Positions 8,872 through 17,635 of a stretch of DNA of 50,757 nucleotides are shown in pieces. Each line of letters begins with the position of its first letter. Position 1 is the first letter of the stretch. A model generated the notes under the pieces. It had not been told where the DNA came from and ran no database searches. It saw nothing but the letters and a program-made list of their open reading frames with translations. The stretch is taken from NCBI GenBank assembly GCA_963205025.1, contig CAUJHO010000087.1:1-50757 (forward strand), read 5' to 3'. Source of the DNA: Pseudomonadota bacterium (lineage in GTDB: Bacteria; Pseudomonadota; Alphaproteobacteria; Caulobacterales; Caulobacteraceae). The position numbers were made by a program, and so were the translations under genes.

Positions 8872-10257
8872 ATGATCGAAGCTGAGCCGCAAACAAGACC
8901 GTCAAATGGCCTGGGCGCGCTGCTCAACCTCGCCTGGCCGGTGGTGCTGTCGCGGCTGGGCATCATGGCGATGGGGCTGACGGATGCGATCATCGTCGGT
9001 CGCTATTCGTCCGATGAGCTTGCCTTTCATGCCCTGGGCTGGGCTCCGACCTCCGTGCTGCTGACAACGGCGGTCGGCCTGCTGATGGGGGTCCAGGTCA
9101 TGACCGCACGTCTGATCGGGTCGGGGCGACCCCACGAGGTCGGAGCCGTCCTGCGGCGCGGCATCATCTACAGCCTGCAGATCGGTGTGGTCTCGGTCGC
9201 CATCCTGACTCTGATTGGCCCCTGGGCCATGCACCGGATCGGAATAGAGCCCGATCTGGCCGATGGGGCCAGTCTGGCGCTGATCGTCTTTTCCCTGTCC
9301 CTGCCGATGTATCTGGTCTCGGTCGCGGCCCAGTTCTTTCTGGAAGGGTTGGGCAAGCCGGCTCCGGGCATGAATGCGATGTGGCTGGCGAATGCGGTCA
9401 ATCTGGGCCTGAACCTATGGCTGGTTCCAGGACTCTCGGGTCTTCCGGTCGAGGGAGCCGTGGCCTCGGCCTGGGCCACCTTCTTTGCGCGGGCCAGTCT
9501 GGCGGTCTTCTTGGTGGCCTACATCTGGCGGATGCCGCAAGCGCGAGCCCTGGGCGTCTTCAATCCGCCAAAGCTCCCCCGCCAGGACATCATCGAACAG
9601 CGCAAGGTCGGCTATGCCGCCGGCGTCAGCTACTGCATCGAGGTGTCGGCCTTCGCGGCGATGACCCTGGTGGCGGGCCTGCTGGGAGCTATCGGCACAG
9701 CCGCCTGGACGGTGGTGCTGAATGTGTCGGCGGTGGTCTTCATGGTTCCGCTCGGCCTGGCGGCTGCGACGGGGGTGCTGGTGTCACGGGCCTATGGTGC
9801 CGGCGATCCCGGAGGCGTCCAGCGTGCGGGCTGGACCGGCATGGCGGTCGTCGGAACCCTGGCCTTCGTCATTGCCCTGATCGTCTGGCCGACCGCCCAC
9901 CTGATCAGCCTGGCCTATTCGCGCGAGCCTGAGGTCCTGGCCCTGGCCTCGGCGGCACTGGTGCTGGCGACGCTGTTCTTCGTGGCGGACGCCTTGCAGG
10001 TCGTGGCCGCCCAGGCCCTGCGGTCTGCCGCCGATGTCTGGTGGCCAACGCTGATGCACCTGTTCAGCTATGGCGTTGTCATGATCCCGCTGGGCTATGG
10101 CCTGGCGGTCGTCTGGGGGCAGGGGGTCAACGGCATCGTCTGGGCATGCATCATCGCCAGCCTGATCTCGGCCGGATTGCTATGCGCGCGCTTCTGGCGC
10201 GTCTCACACCGACAGATTCAGACGCCGAGAATCCAGCCCTCTTCGCCCTCGACCTGA
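8872..10257 (+). CDS. MATE family efflux transporter
   Basis: This 461-residue protein has the 12-helix pattern of multidrug and toxic compound extrusion transporters, driven by sodium or proton gradients. The N-terminal LAWPVVLSRLGIMAMGLTDA motif and the two-fold repeated halves (second half starting near residue 240) fit the family. The substrate is unknown. Its 3' end overlaps the convergent gene at 10218 by 40 bases. Confidence 0.92.
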   Translation: MIEAEPQTRPSNGLGALLNLAWPVVLSRLGIMAMGLTDAIIVGRYSSDELAFHALGWAPTSVLLTTAVGLLMGVQVMTARLIGSGRPHEVGAVLRRGIIYSLQIGVVSVAILTLIGPWAMHRIGIEPDLADGASLALIVFSLSLPMYLVSVAAQFFLEGLGKPAPGMNAMWLANAVNLGLNLWLVPGLSGLPVEGAVASAWATFFARASLAVFLVAYIWRMPQARALGVFNPPKLPRQDIIEQRKVGYAAGVSYCIEVSAFAAMTLVAGLLGAIGTAAWTVVLNVSAVVFMVPLGLAAATGVLVSRAYGAGDPGGVQRAGWTGMAVVGTLAFVIALIVWPTAHLISLAYSREPEVLALASAALVLATLFFVADALQVVAAQALRSAADVWWPTLMHLFSYGVVMIPLGYGLAVVWGQGVNGIVWACIIASLISAGLLCARFWRVSHRQIQTPRIQPSSPST

Positions 10258-11120
10258 GATTTGAGCTTGGCCGAGGCCTTGGCCGGCGGCGCGAACAGCG
10301 CGCCCAGTTCGCCCTTTTCGTCGAGGCGCAGCAGGTGCTGGGCCAGGGTGCGGACCTGGGTTTCGTCCTTGACCTCGCCGGGCTCGGGCTTCTGAGGGAG
10401 CAGGGACGGCCAGACCTCGGCCACGACCACCGACAGTGGCTCGACCCCCTCAGGTGTCAGGGCCTGCCAGCCCGTGCCGAACGGCCAGACGGCGACCGCT
10501 GATCCCCAGTCGGCGACCAGGCGCGACAACAGGGCGATGCCCAGCAGGGTCTGGCCGCCGACGACGCCGGCCCCGTGCATCTGCCAGACGCTCTTGGGCC
10601 GTTGCTTGCCCTTGGCGGCGGCCTCTTCGGTGGCCCGGAACTCGGCGGTGCCGTCATAGACACCGTCCGGCTTGGTCGCCGACAGCCAGGTCTGGACCTG
10701 TTTGGCCGGCGCGCCCCAGAACGGCCGGGGACCGTCGGTCATCAGCCGGTTCATCTTGTTGGCAACGGCGAAGCGGTTGTTGGTGTTGTCGGCCTTGTCC
10801 TTCACCTCGGACCCGATGAATCGCCACATCGCCGACCAGGGGCTGCCGTCGAGCTTCAGCCGGGCGGCGGTGCCGACCGGATAGCCCAGCGCAAAGTCAA
10901 AGCCGATCAGCGTGCGCTCACCCCGGCGCATGGCCTCGGATACCAGCTTGCGGATCAGGGCTTCGCCTTCAGCGCGGGTCGCCGGATTGTAGCTCTCGAA
11001 GGCCGGGCGGAAGCGGGCATCGCGCTTGGCTACGCCGATCCAGACCGACTGTTCGCCGGTCTTCTTGGCCTCGGCGGCGGACCAGTCCACGATGATATAG
11101 GCGTCAAACAGGCGGGCCAC
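10218..11120 (-). CDS. Uncharacterised protein, RNase H-like/DUF429-type fold suspected
   Basis: This 300-residue cytoplasmic protein has no signal peptide or membrane segment. Its start, FDAYIIVDWSAA (Asp near residue 12), and LIGFDFALGYP near residue 75 resemble the acidic strands of RNase H-like folds such as DUF429. I do not recognise a function; related proteins have been given various cofactor-synthesis labels that the sequence itself does not support. A tail rich in Lys, Ala and Glu precedes the terminus. It is the last gene of a likely minus-strand run (xth, 11160-11750, this gene). Confidence 0.75.
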   Translation of the reverse strand: MARLFDAYIIVDWSAAEAKKTGEQSVWIGVAKRDARFRPAFESYNPATRAEGEALIRKLVSEAMRRGERTLIGFDFALGYPVGTAARLKLDGSPWSAMWRFIGSEVKDKADNTNNRFAVANKMNRLMTDGPRPFWGAPAKQVQTWLSATKPDGVYDGTAEFRATEEAAAKGKQRPKSVWQMHGAGVVGGQTLLGIALLSRLVADWGSAVAVWPFGTGWQALTPEGVEPLSVVVAEVWPSLLPQKPEPGEVKDETQVRTLAQHLLRLDEKGELGALFAPPAKASAKLKSQVEGEEGWILGV

Positions 11121-11159
11121 GAAAGGCTCCCAGGGGCGAAGTTGAAACGATGCGACCTT

Positions 11160-11750
11160 CTAGCCGTCCGCGTCGTCGTCGTCACCCCGCCGAGGCGCAT
11201 CTTCGGCCTTCAGGTTGAGCTCCGGCACCGGGTGAGGCCGGGGGCGCTTGAGGACGGCCTCGATGTGCGACAGCCAGCGCCGGCCCAGCCGCACGCCCTC
11301 GCCGACATCGGACAGCAGGGAGCGCGGCCCGAACAGCTCCAGCTCGAACTCAGGGAAGCGATGGTCGGTGAAGACCAGCCGCAGCGTCACCCGCTCTGCG
11401 TTCGGTCCGAACTCGTCGAGCAGACGGCGTGGCTCGCCGCGACGCGCCCGCGCCAGGACCTTGCCGTCCACGATCAGCTCGGCCCCCTCGATTTCGTGGA
11501 AGCCATAGACCAGGCCCGTGCTGCCGGTTCGCCAGAGCACCGCCAGGGACTCTCCCTCAAAATCGAGGCCGGCGGCGCGACCGTCAGCGATATCGAGGGC
11601 CTCGCATTCCGGGACGCCGTGAAGCACACGACGCAAAGCCCGGCGCAGGCGCCGCGCCGGCTCCAGCCACCAGGAAACGAACATGGCCAGTGTCGTCAGG
11701 GCCACGCCGGCCAGCAACAGAATCAGGATGGTGCGCAGCACCTCGCTCAT
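11160..11750 (-). CDS. Uncharacterised membrane-anchored protein
   Basis: This 196-residue protein has one N-terminal transmembrane helix (about residues 6-29), then a basic stretch RRLRRALRRVL that would face the cytoplasm, and a soluble domain that looks beta-rich. I do not recognise the family. Its start codon overlaps the stop of the exonuclease III gene by four bases, which implies translational coupling. Confidence 0.72.
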   Translation of the reverse strand: MSEVLRTILILLLAGVALTTLAMFVSWWLEPARRLRRALRRVLHGVPECEALDIADGRAAGLDFEGESLAVLWRTGSTGLVYGFHEIEGAELIVDGKVLARARRGEPRRLLDEFGPNAERVTLRLVFTDHRFPEFELELFGPRSLLSDVGEGVRLGRRWLSHIEAVLKRPRPHPVPELNLKAEDAPRRGDDDDADG

Positions 11751-12526
11751 GGATTGAGCGTCACCACGACCGGGACATGGTCGGATGGCTTGTCCATGTC
11801 GCGGGCGGCCCGCCAGGTCTCGATGCCGATGAAGGCGTCGGCGGCCTGGGGCGAGAGCAGGGCGAAATCGATGCGAATGCCGTGGTCGCGTTGCCAGGCC
11901 CCGGCCTGATAGTCCCAGAAGGTGTAGGTGCCGTCCGGCTCGTGGCCGAGCTCATGGCTGTCGGACAGACCCAGATTCAACAGGGCCCGGAAGGCCTGAC
12001 GGCTCTCCGGCTGGAACAGGGCATCGCCCCTCCAGGCCTCGGGGTTGCGGGCATCGACCGGCTCGGGGATGACATTGTAGTCGCCGCAAAGGGCCAGACG
12101 CTCCTCCAGTTTCAGCAGATCCCTGGCATGGGCCTGCAGGCGCTCGAACCAGCGCAGCTTGTAGGCGAACTTCTCCGTGCCGACGGGGTTGCCGTTGGGC
12201 AGATAGATGGCGGCGACCCGCACCGGCGTCTCGGCCTCGACAAGGGCTTCGAGGTAACGCGCCTGCTCATCGGTATCGTCACCGGGCAGGCCACGCCGTA
12301 CATCTGTCAGCGGATATTTGGAGAGCAGGGCCACGCCGTTGTAGGACTTCTGGCCGTGAACGACGAGATTATAGCCCCGACTTTCAAAGGGTTCAGCGGG
12401 GAACTTCTCGTCAACGCACTTGATTTCCTGAAAACAGGCGACGTCGGGCCGTGCCTCATCGAGCCAGGCCAGGACGGTTTCCAGACGGGCGTTGACCGAA
12501 TTGACGTTCCAGGTGGCGATCCGCAT
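11747..12526 (-). CDS. xth: Exodeoxyribonuclease III
   Basis: This 259-residue enzyme is an ExoIII/AP endonuclease, which cuts DNA at abasic sites during base-excision repair. The endonuclease/exonuclease/phosphatase signatures are present: ATWNVNS at the N-terminus (Asn7), the metal ligand Glu34 in CFQEIKC, the GDYNV motif, and SDHVPVV near the C-terminus with catalytic His250. Length fits ExoIII. It is the first gene of a three-gene minus-strand run. Confidence 0.95.
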   Translation of the reverse strand: MRIATWNVNSVNARLETVLAWLDEARPDVACFQEIKCVDEKFPAEPFESRGYNLVVHGQKSYNGVALLSKYPLTDVRRGLPGDDTDEQARYLEALVEAETPVRVAAIYLPNGNPVGTEKFAYKLRWFERLQAHARDLLKLEERLALCGDYNVIPEPVDARNPEAWRGDALFQPESRQAFRALLNLGLSDSHELGHEPDGTYTFWDYQAGAWQRDHGIRIDFALLSPQAADAFIGIETWRAARDMDKPSDHVPVVVTLNP

Positions 12527-12697
12527 CCGGCGACTCCTTGAGTGCGTAACCTAGACGGCGCTGCGCCCACGGCAAGACCGGGGGGGGAGGGGGGCACCGC
12601 CGGTCGCCAGATGCGGGTCCACGACCTCGAAAATTCCAGTGTACGAACGCCGGTCGATCTCCGACAAACAGGGGGTATCAAGGGGACGATTCCATCC

Positions 12698-14011
12698 ATG
12701 AGTATTCCGTCGGCGGCTGACATTGCGCCGAGCCCGGTGGCTAAGGCTGCGCGCTATGACGCCATGGATGTGCTGAGGGGCTTTGCCCTGTGCGGCATTC
12801 TTCTGATGAACATCGTGGCGATGGGGACGCCCTGGGCAACCTATTTCCCGCCGCTCCCGGCCAACTGGTCCGATCCGAGCTGGCAGGTCTGGTTCGCAGA
12901 AAACACCCTGTTCGAAGGCACCATGCGCGGGCTGTTCACCTTCCTGTTCGGGGCGGCCGTGATCCTGATCACCCGTCGCGGTGACCAGGCCGGCCGGGCG
13001 ATGGGGGTGGCCGATGTCTGGTTCAGGCGCTGTCTGGTGCTGCTGGGGCTCGGTCTGGTGAACTTCACCCTGCTGCTGTGGCCGGGTGATATTCTCTGGG
13101 TTTACGGCTGTGCGGGGTTGTTCCTGTTTGTGTTCCGAAAGGCGCGCCCATGGACCCTGGTCGTGATGGGGCTGGCCATATTGGCGACCCTCTCGATCGG
13201 TGAGGGGTTGGGCCAACAGGGCAGCGTCCAGGCCTATCGCGACGGCCTGGCGGCGCATCAGGCCCAGCTGGATGGCCAGGTTCTGCGCGCGGAGCAACAG
13301 GAGGCGCTGGGGGCCTATACCGGGCATCGGGACTATCTCTGGCCGCCCCAGGCCGACCTGGACGCCGAAGCCGCCGAGCGTCTCGGCACCTATCCCCAGG
13401 CCGTGGCGTGGAGCTTCGAGACGTTCGCGGACTGGGGTTTGAACGGCTGGGGGATCCTGATGATCCTGGAGTCCATCGGCTTCATGTTTATGGGCATGGC
13501 CCTGTTCAAATGGCGGATCATTACCGGCGAGCGCTCAACCGGCTTCTACCTGGCCATGATGGGGATCGGCTACGGCGTCGGCGTCAGCCTCAATGTGGCC
13601 GAGCATCTGGCGATCTGGAACAGCGGCTTTTCGCCGGAGGTCTGGTGGCCGAACTACACCTATGAGCTGTCGCGCGTGCCGACGACCCTGGGGCATCTGG
13701 GCCTGATCATGGCCTTGTGGAAGGCCAGGGCCCTGGTCTTCGTCGGCGATGGCCTCAGGGCCATCGGCAAGATGGCCCTGACCAACTATCTGTGCCAGTC
13801 GCTGATCGCGGCGATCCTGTTCAACGGCCTTGGGTGGGCCAACCAGCTGACCTGGGCAGAGCTATGGTTGCTGTGCGTGCCGATCTGGATCGGCCAGGCG
13901 ATCTTCAGCGTGCTGTGGCTGAAGCGGTTTGAATATGGACCGCTGGAATGGGGGTTGCGCGCCATCGCCTATGGCGAGCGGCCGACGATGCGCCGGGCAC
14001 CGTCGGCCTGA
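12698..14011 (+). CDS. DUF418 family membrane protein
   Basis: This 437-residue inner-membrane protein matches the DUF418 family (YeiB-like). It starts with the family's DVLRGFALCGILLMNI motif near residues 24-39, has about eight hydrophobic segments, and ends with the conserved ALTNYLCQSL, GPLEWGLR segment. Family members are proposed to be transporters or acyltransferase-related but remain uncharacterised. The ATG at 12698 was preferred over the far upstream ATG at 12542, which would put 52 non-family residues in front; an AGGGGA lies 11 bases before it. Confidence 0.9.
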   Translation: MSIPSAADIAPSPVAKAARYDAMDVLRGFALCGILLMNIVAMGTPWATYFPPLPANWSDPSWQVWFAENTLFEGTMRGLFTFLFGAAVILITRRGDQAGRAMGVADVWFRRCLVLLGLGLVNFTLLLWPGDILWVYGCAGLFLFVFRKARPWTLVVMGLAILATLSIGEGLGQQGSVQAYRDGLAAHQAQLDGQVLRAEQQEALGAYTGHRDYLWPPQADLDAEAAERLGTYPQAVAWSFETFADWGLNGWGILMILESIGFMFMGMALFKWRIITGERSTGFYLAMMGIGYGVGVSLNVAEHLAIWNSGFSPEVWWPNYTYELSRVPTTLGHLGLIMALWKARALVFVGDGLRAIGKMALTNYLCQSLIAAILFNGLGWANQLTWAELWLLCVPIWIGQAIFSVLWLKRFEYGPLEWGLRAIAYGERPTMRRAPSA

Positions 14012-14016
14012 TCGCA

Positions 14017-15477
14017 TCAGCCCTGGGCCGTGTAGCCCTTGCCGCCGTTCGACGGGCGGCGACGCTTGCGGCGCTTGAGCTGGGCCCCTTCGCCGGTTTC
14101 GGTCGGCTTCATCGGCTGACGTTCGCGCGCCATCGGATCGAAGGCGGGACGCTCGGGGGCCGCGCCGCCGGGCTTGCCGCGACGACGACGGTGCGGCTGA
14201 CCGCGCGCGCCTTCGGGCTTGTCGCCATGACGGCCACCGCGACGGGGGCCGCGCGGCTGTTCGGCACGGTCGTCGTCGGGCAGGGTCGCCTTCTTGCCGA
14301 CGCCCGACGCCAGGATGGTGGCATCCAGCTGGGCCAGCTGTTTGTCGTTGCGACGATCCCAGGACGGAATCTTCTGGCGCGTGACCTTTTCGATGTCCTT
14401 CAAGAGCTTCATCTCATCGGGCGCGACAAAGCTGATGGCGGTGCCGTCCTTGCCGGCGCGGGCGGTGCGACCGATGCGGTGGACATAGGCCTCGGGAACG
14501 AAGGGCAGCTCGAAGTTGACGACGTGGGTCACCTTGTCGACGTCGATACCGCGCGCGGCGATGTCGGTGGCGACCAGCACGCGTAGCTTGCCGTCCTTGA
14601 AGGCCTGAAGCGCGCGTTCGCGCTGGGGCTGGCTCTTGTTGCCGTGGATGGCTCCGGCCTCGACGCCGCCGGCCTGAAGATAGGCGGCGACCTTGTCGGC
14701 CCCATGCTTGGTCTTGGTGAAGACGAGGCAGCGCGTATAGGCCGGGTTCGAGAACAGCTCGGTCAGCAGGGCGCGCTTGCGGCCCGCCTCGATGACAATG
14801 ACCGACTGTTTGATGCGTTCGACCGTGGTGGCTTGAGGCGTGACCTGGACCTTGGTCGGATCTTTCAGCAGGTCACCCGCCAGCTTGCCGATCTCGCCCG
14901 GCATGGTGGCCGAGAAGAACAGGTTCTGACGGCGGGCCGGCAGCGTGGAGACGATCTGGCGGATCGGCTTGATGAAGCCGAGGTCCAGCATCTGGTCGGC
15001 CTCGTCGAGCACGAAGATCTCGGTGGAGGACAGGTCGAGCATCTTGCCCTGGATATGATCCAGCAGGCGGCCGGGTGCCGCGACCAGGATGTCGAGGCCC
15101 TGTTGCAGGGCGCGTTCCTGGGCACCGTATTTGACGCCACCGAAGATGACCGCGACGCGGAAGCCGAGGCCGGCCCCGTAGATCTTGAACATCTCGCCGA
15201 TCTGGGTCGCCAGCTCGCGCGTCGGCGACAGGATCAAGGCGCGGGTCGTGCGCGGCATCGGCGCGACACGGTTGGCCGCCAACCGATGCAGGATCGGCAG
15301 GGCGAAGGCGGCGGTCTTGCCGGTGCCGGTCTGGGCGATGCCGAGCAGATCCTTGCCGGCCATGACATCGGGAATGGCCTTGGCCTGGATCGGGGTGGGG
15401 GTGGTGTAGCCCTTCTGCGTCAGGGCAGAGAGCAGGGCCGGATTGAGGCCCAGGGATTCAAAGGTCGTGTTGCTCAC
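14017..15477 (-). CDS. DEAD-box RNA helicase (RhlE-like)
   Basis: This 486-residue ATP-dependent RNA helicase has the Q motif (Phe6 to Gln31), Walker A AQTGTGKT (residues 48-55), PTRELA, the DEAD box in VLDEADQMLD, SAT, and the C-terminal helicase motifs VATDIAARGID and HRIGRTAR. A basic, Arg/Gly/Lys-rich tail of about 110 residues follows, as in RhlE-type enzymes acting on rRNA or mRNA decay. The GTG at 15477 was chosen because it starts right at the family's N-terminus; an ATG at 15507 would add ten residues and has no visible ribosome-binding site. Confidence 0.93.
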   Translation of the reverse strand: MSNTTFESLGLNPALLSALTQKGYTTPTPIQAKAIPDVMAGKDLLGIAQTGTGKTAAFALPILHRLAANRVAPMPRTTRALILSPTRELATQIGEMFKIYGAGLGFRVAVIFGGVKYGAQERALQQGLDILVAAPGRLLDHIQGKMLDLSSTEIFVLDEADQMLDLGFIKPIRQIVSTLPARRQNLFFSATMPGEIGKLAGDLLKDPTKVQVTPQATTVERIKQSVIVIEAGRKRALLTELFSNPAYTRCLVFTKTKHGADKVAAYLQAGGVEAGAIHGNKSQPQRERALQAFKDGKLRVLVATDIAARGIDVDKVTHVVNFELPFVPEAYVHRIGRTARAGKDGTAISFVAPDEMKLLKDIEKVTRQKIPSWDRRNDKQLAQLDATILASGVGKKATLPDDDRAEQPRGPRRGGRHGDKPEGARGQPHRRRRGKPGGAAPERPAFDPMARERQPMKPTETGEGAQLKRRKRRRPSNGGKGYTAQG

Positions 15478-15701
15478 GAGCGGTCTTTCATATGCGGCGG
15501 CGCGCATCGGCTGACGCGCGCGACCAGCCCCGGTGGGGCGGAAACGGGCGTCGCCCCGCGTGATCTGGCGACGAATGGATATTGAAAGCCGGTGCCTACG
15601 ACAGGCGGATCTGGGATCAGACCCTCACGCGCTGGAGGGACCGGACATCGCATTGTGCGATGCAGCAAGAATGGGCGTCGGGTGTGGCGAAGTCAAGGCG
15701 G

Positions 15702-16091
15702 CTAGGAAATGTCTTCGTTGGCCAGGGCGACGGGGTGTCCGCTGGCTTCGAGCTGCGAAACCAACTCGGCAAAGTCTCCATAGGACGCATCGGCGTCTGC
15801 CCTGAGATTTATCCGCGTGTTCGGCGCGACCGACGCCATCACCTCGTGTCGGCTCGTCAGGCGTGGGACCTCGTCGCCCTCGGCAAGCCAGAGCGCACCA
15901 GCCCTATCCATGGAAAGACGCCAGGCGGGCGGCGCAGGAGGGGCGGTTCCCGGCGGGGCGGTGAGGGATGGTTGATCCAGTGTGGCTGAACGCTCGAACA
16001 TCGGAGCCGCGAACAGCATCGCCACGATCAACGTCAACAGAAGCCCGATGATGGGCGTCAGGTCGATCGACGACTTGAGTGCGACGGGCAT
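15702..16091 (-). CDS. ExbD/TolR-like protein lacking the conserved membrane Asp
   Basis: This 129-residue protein has the ExbD/TolR build: a short N-terminus, one membrane helix right after IDLTP (residues 9-13) and a periplasmic domain. ExbD/TolR work with ExbB/TolQ as a proton-driven motor in the inner membrane. In the family the helix begins TPLVD, and the Asp carries the proton; here the same place reads TPIIG, so the Asp is replaced by Gly16. No exbB/tolQ or tonB gene is adjacent. The ATG at 16091 has GGAGG at 5-base spacing and is preferred to the GTG two codons before. Probably a non-motor relative. Confidence 0.8.
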   Translation of the reverse strand: MPVALKSSIDLTPIIGLLLTLIVAMLFAAPMFERSATLDQPSLTAPPGTAPPAPPAWRLSMDRAGALWLAEGDEVPRLTSRHEVMASVAPNTRINLRADADASYGDFAELVSQLEASGHPVALANEDIS

Positions 16092-16154
16092 GGCCACCTC
16101 CCTCCACCGAACCCTGCTCGGACAAGGCGGCGGGAATAGAGCCAGAGACGCTCG

Positions 16155-16637
16155 CTATTTCTTGCGGAACTGGTCCAGCGAAACGACCTTGGGGCCGTCG
16201 TCCTGGGGACCGTCATCGTCCTCGTCGGTCGGGTCCGGCTCGTCCTCTTCGACCTCGGTGATGAACGGTGGCTCGAACTGCAGCACGAACTGGACGCTGG
16301 GGTCATAGAAGCGTGTGATGGCAGCGTAGGGCACCACCAGCTTCTTGGGCTGACCCGAAAACTGCAGGACGATGGAAAATCCGGCTTCGTCGGGAACGAG
16401 GTCCCAGTACTGGTGCTGGATGACGATGGTGATCTCGTCGGGATAGCGGTCCAGCAGGTCCGCCGGGATGGAAACACCCGTCGCCCGCGTCTTGAAGGTG
16501 ATGAAGAAGTGATGCGCGCCCGGCAGGCCGTCGGCCTCATTGGCGCGCTGAAGAGCCGAACGGATGACCCCACGCAACGCCTGCTGCGTCAGCAGGTCAT
16601 AGCGCATTTCATCAGTGGGAAAGTCCTGTCCGCTCAT
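16155..16637 (-). CDS. sspB: SspB-alpha type ClpXP adaptor
   Basis: This 160-residue protein resembles the alphaproteobacterial ClpXP protease specificity-enhancing factor, which binds tmRNA-tagged proteins and hands them to ClpXP. Visible features are the N-terminal RYDLLTQQALRGVIRSAL, the HHFFITFKT and IVIQHQYWDL strands of the substrate-binding core, then an acidic, disordered linker, and a C-terminal ClpX-binding motif VVSLDQFRKK. The gene lies about 230 bases downstream of the tmRNA gene on the same strand, so the tag maker and tag reader are neighbours. Confidence 0.9.
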   Translation of the reverse strand: MSGQDFPTDEMRYDLLTQQALRGVIRSALQRANEADGLPGAHHFFITFKTRATGVSIPADLLDRYPDEITIVIQHQYWDLVPDEAGFSIVLQFSGQPKKLVVPYAAITRFYDPSVQFVLQFEPPFITEVEEDEPDPTDEDDDGPQDDGPKVVSLDQFRKK

Positions 16638-16736
16638 CCATCCCTCGGGCGACTGGTTCGCCTTCTAGCGAGCATGTGGGCAATCGCATAGGTGCGCGTG
16701 TGAAAAAGCGGTGACGGTGCCCGTCGCCAGCCGGCC

Positions 16737-16866
16737 TTCCGGCGCGATGCGCCTGGCCCGGATGGATGGGGAAAAGTCCCGGCTTCTGTTGCCAGGCGAC
16801 TTTCCGGCGCGATGCGCCTGGCCCGGATGGAGGGGGAAAAGTCCCGGCTTCTGTTGCCAGGCGCCG
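16737..16866 (-). repeat. Two tandem copies of a 65-bp palindromic repeat
   Basis: Copies lie at 16737-16801 and 16802-16866 and differ by very few bases. Each contains GGCGC-GAT-GCGCC and longer arms CGCCTGGC/GCCAGGCG about 33 bases apart (first copy 16750-16757 with 16791-16798), so each can form a compound hairpin. They sit directly after the 3' end of the tmRNA and before sspB. No T-tract follows the hairpins. Confidence 0.85.
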
Positions 16867-16870
16867 GGGG

Positions 16871-17163
16871 GCCCCGCCTAGGGATCTGAACCCCTAGGAC
16901 TTAGATTGAGAAACGTCGGGTCGCTTACGCGGCCAGACGAACTTCTCCAGCGAAGTTATCGTTCGCATTTAGAAAATGGCCCGAAACGGCGGTACCATAC
17001 CGAGCGAAAGCCACGTCTTTACACGCCCGTCGATGCTGATCGGCCCCATGGTCCCCGCCGATAACGCGGAAAGGAAATGGTGGAGCCGCCGGGAATCGCA
17101 CCCGGGTCCGGTTCGCTTATTACACGCGCGTTTATCGCCATAGTCCGGGCGAACCCGGACGAG
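16871..17163 (-). ncRNA. ssrA: tmRNA, circularly permuted two-piece form
   Basis: Read on the minus strand, the acceptor piece comes first and ends CGGCTCCACCA (CCA at 17078-17080), after a T-arm CCGGG-TGCGATT-CCCGG. A 30-base spacer follows, then the coding piece starts GGGGCCG at 17047. The two acceptor strands pair over seven bases and include G3-U70, the alanyl-tRNA synthetase identity pair. The tag frame (16966 to 16925) encodes ANDNFAGEVRLAA and a stop. A hairpin (16877-16898) closes the coding piece. The outer ends, 17163 and 16871, are estimates. tmRNA rescues stalled ribosomes. Confidence 0.93.
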
Positions 17164-17166
17164 CCC

Positions 17167-17194
17167 AATATAGGCCGTTGAGCGTGAAACTCAA
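17167..17194 (-). promoter_or_regulatory. Predicted promoter of ssrA
   Basis: On the minus strand, TTGAGT (17194-17189) and TATATT (17172-17167) are separated by 16 bases. Transcription would begin near 17160, just before the tmRNA acceptor piece. Confidence 0.5.
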
Positions 17195-17256
17195 ATGAAC
17201 GGCCGAGGCGATCCGACAGCCGGGAGCCGTTCAATTCCTGAGCGGCAGGTCCCGTC

Positions 17257-17550
17257 CTAGCGGCCGGCGCCGGCCGTCGGCAGGTGGCTTTCGACCGTGC
17301 GGTTGCGCGAACCGTTCATATCTTCCAGCGAGCGATCACGCAGGGCGTTCCATTGCCGGCGGGTCTGACAGATGCGCTGCGGACGATTGGAGCCCACGAC
17401 ATGCTCACGCCGACAGACGACCTCGTTCAGGCGCGCCTCTTCCTCGGCCTCGGCCTGGGTCACTGGGTTGCTCGGCTGGGACGGCTGTTGCGCGGCCGGC
17501 GCGGGCTGCTGGGCGAGGACAAGCGCAAACGCCACGGCTGAGAAAAACAT
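17257..17550 (-). CDS. Small secreted protein of unknown function
   Basis: This 97-residue protein has a Sec-type signal peptide (FFSAVAFALVLAQQPAPA), a Pro/Gln-rich linker, and a short conserved-looking core with two cysteines: VVCRREHVVGSNRPQRICQT then RRQWNALRDRS. Short exported proteins with this paired-Cys core followed by an RxQW-type segment occur in related bacteria, but I know of no function. The ATG at 17550 is chosen; the ribosome-binding site is weak. Confidence 0.65.
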   Translation of the reverse strand: MFFSAVAFALVLAQQPAPAAQQPSQPSNPVTQAEAEEEARLNEVVCRREHVVGSNRPQRICQTRRQWNALRDRSLEDMNGSRNRTVESHLPTAGAGR

Positions 17551-17635
17551 GTTCAAGACCCGAATTGGAACCAGAGTGAACGCGGTTTATGGCTCGTAAC
17601 GAGGGTAGCCACAATCGTCAGATCGTCGCAGTTGA

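Noticed and set aside
10575-11909. 444-codon open frame on the plus strand
   Set aside because: Antisense to three minus-strand genes, including xth; no family-like segments.
16863-17163. Possible separate tRNA with a Val/Ala-like acceptor near 17078
   Set aside because: The T-arm and CCA are the acceptor piece of the permuted tmRNA; there is no D-arm or anticodon arm.
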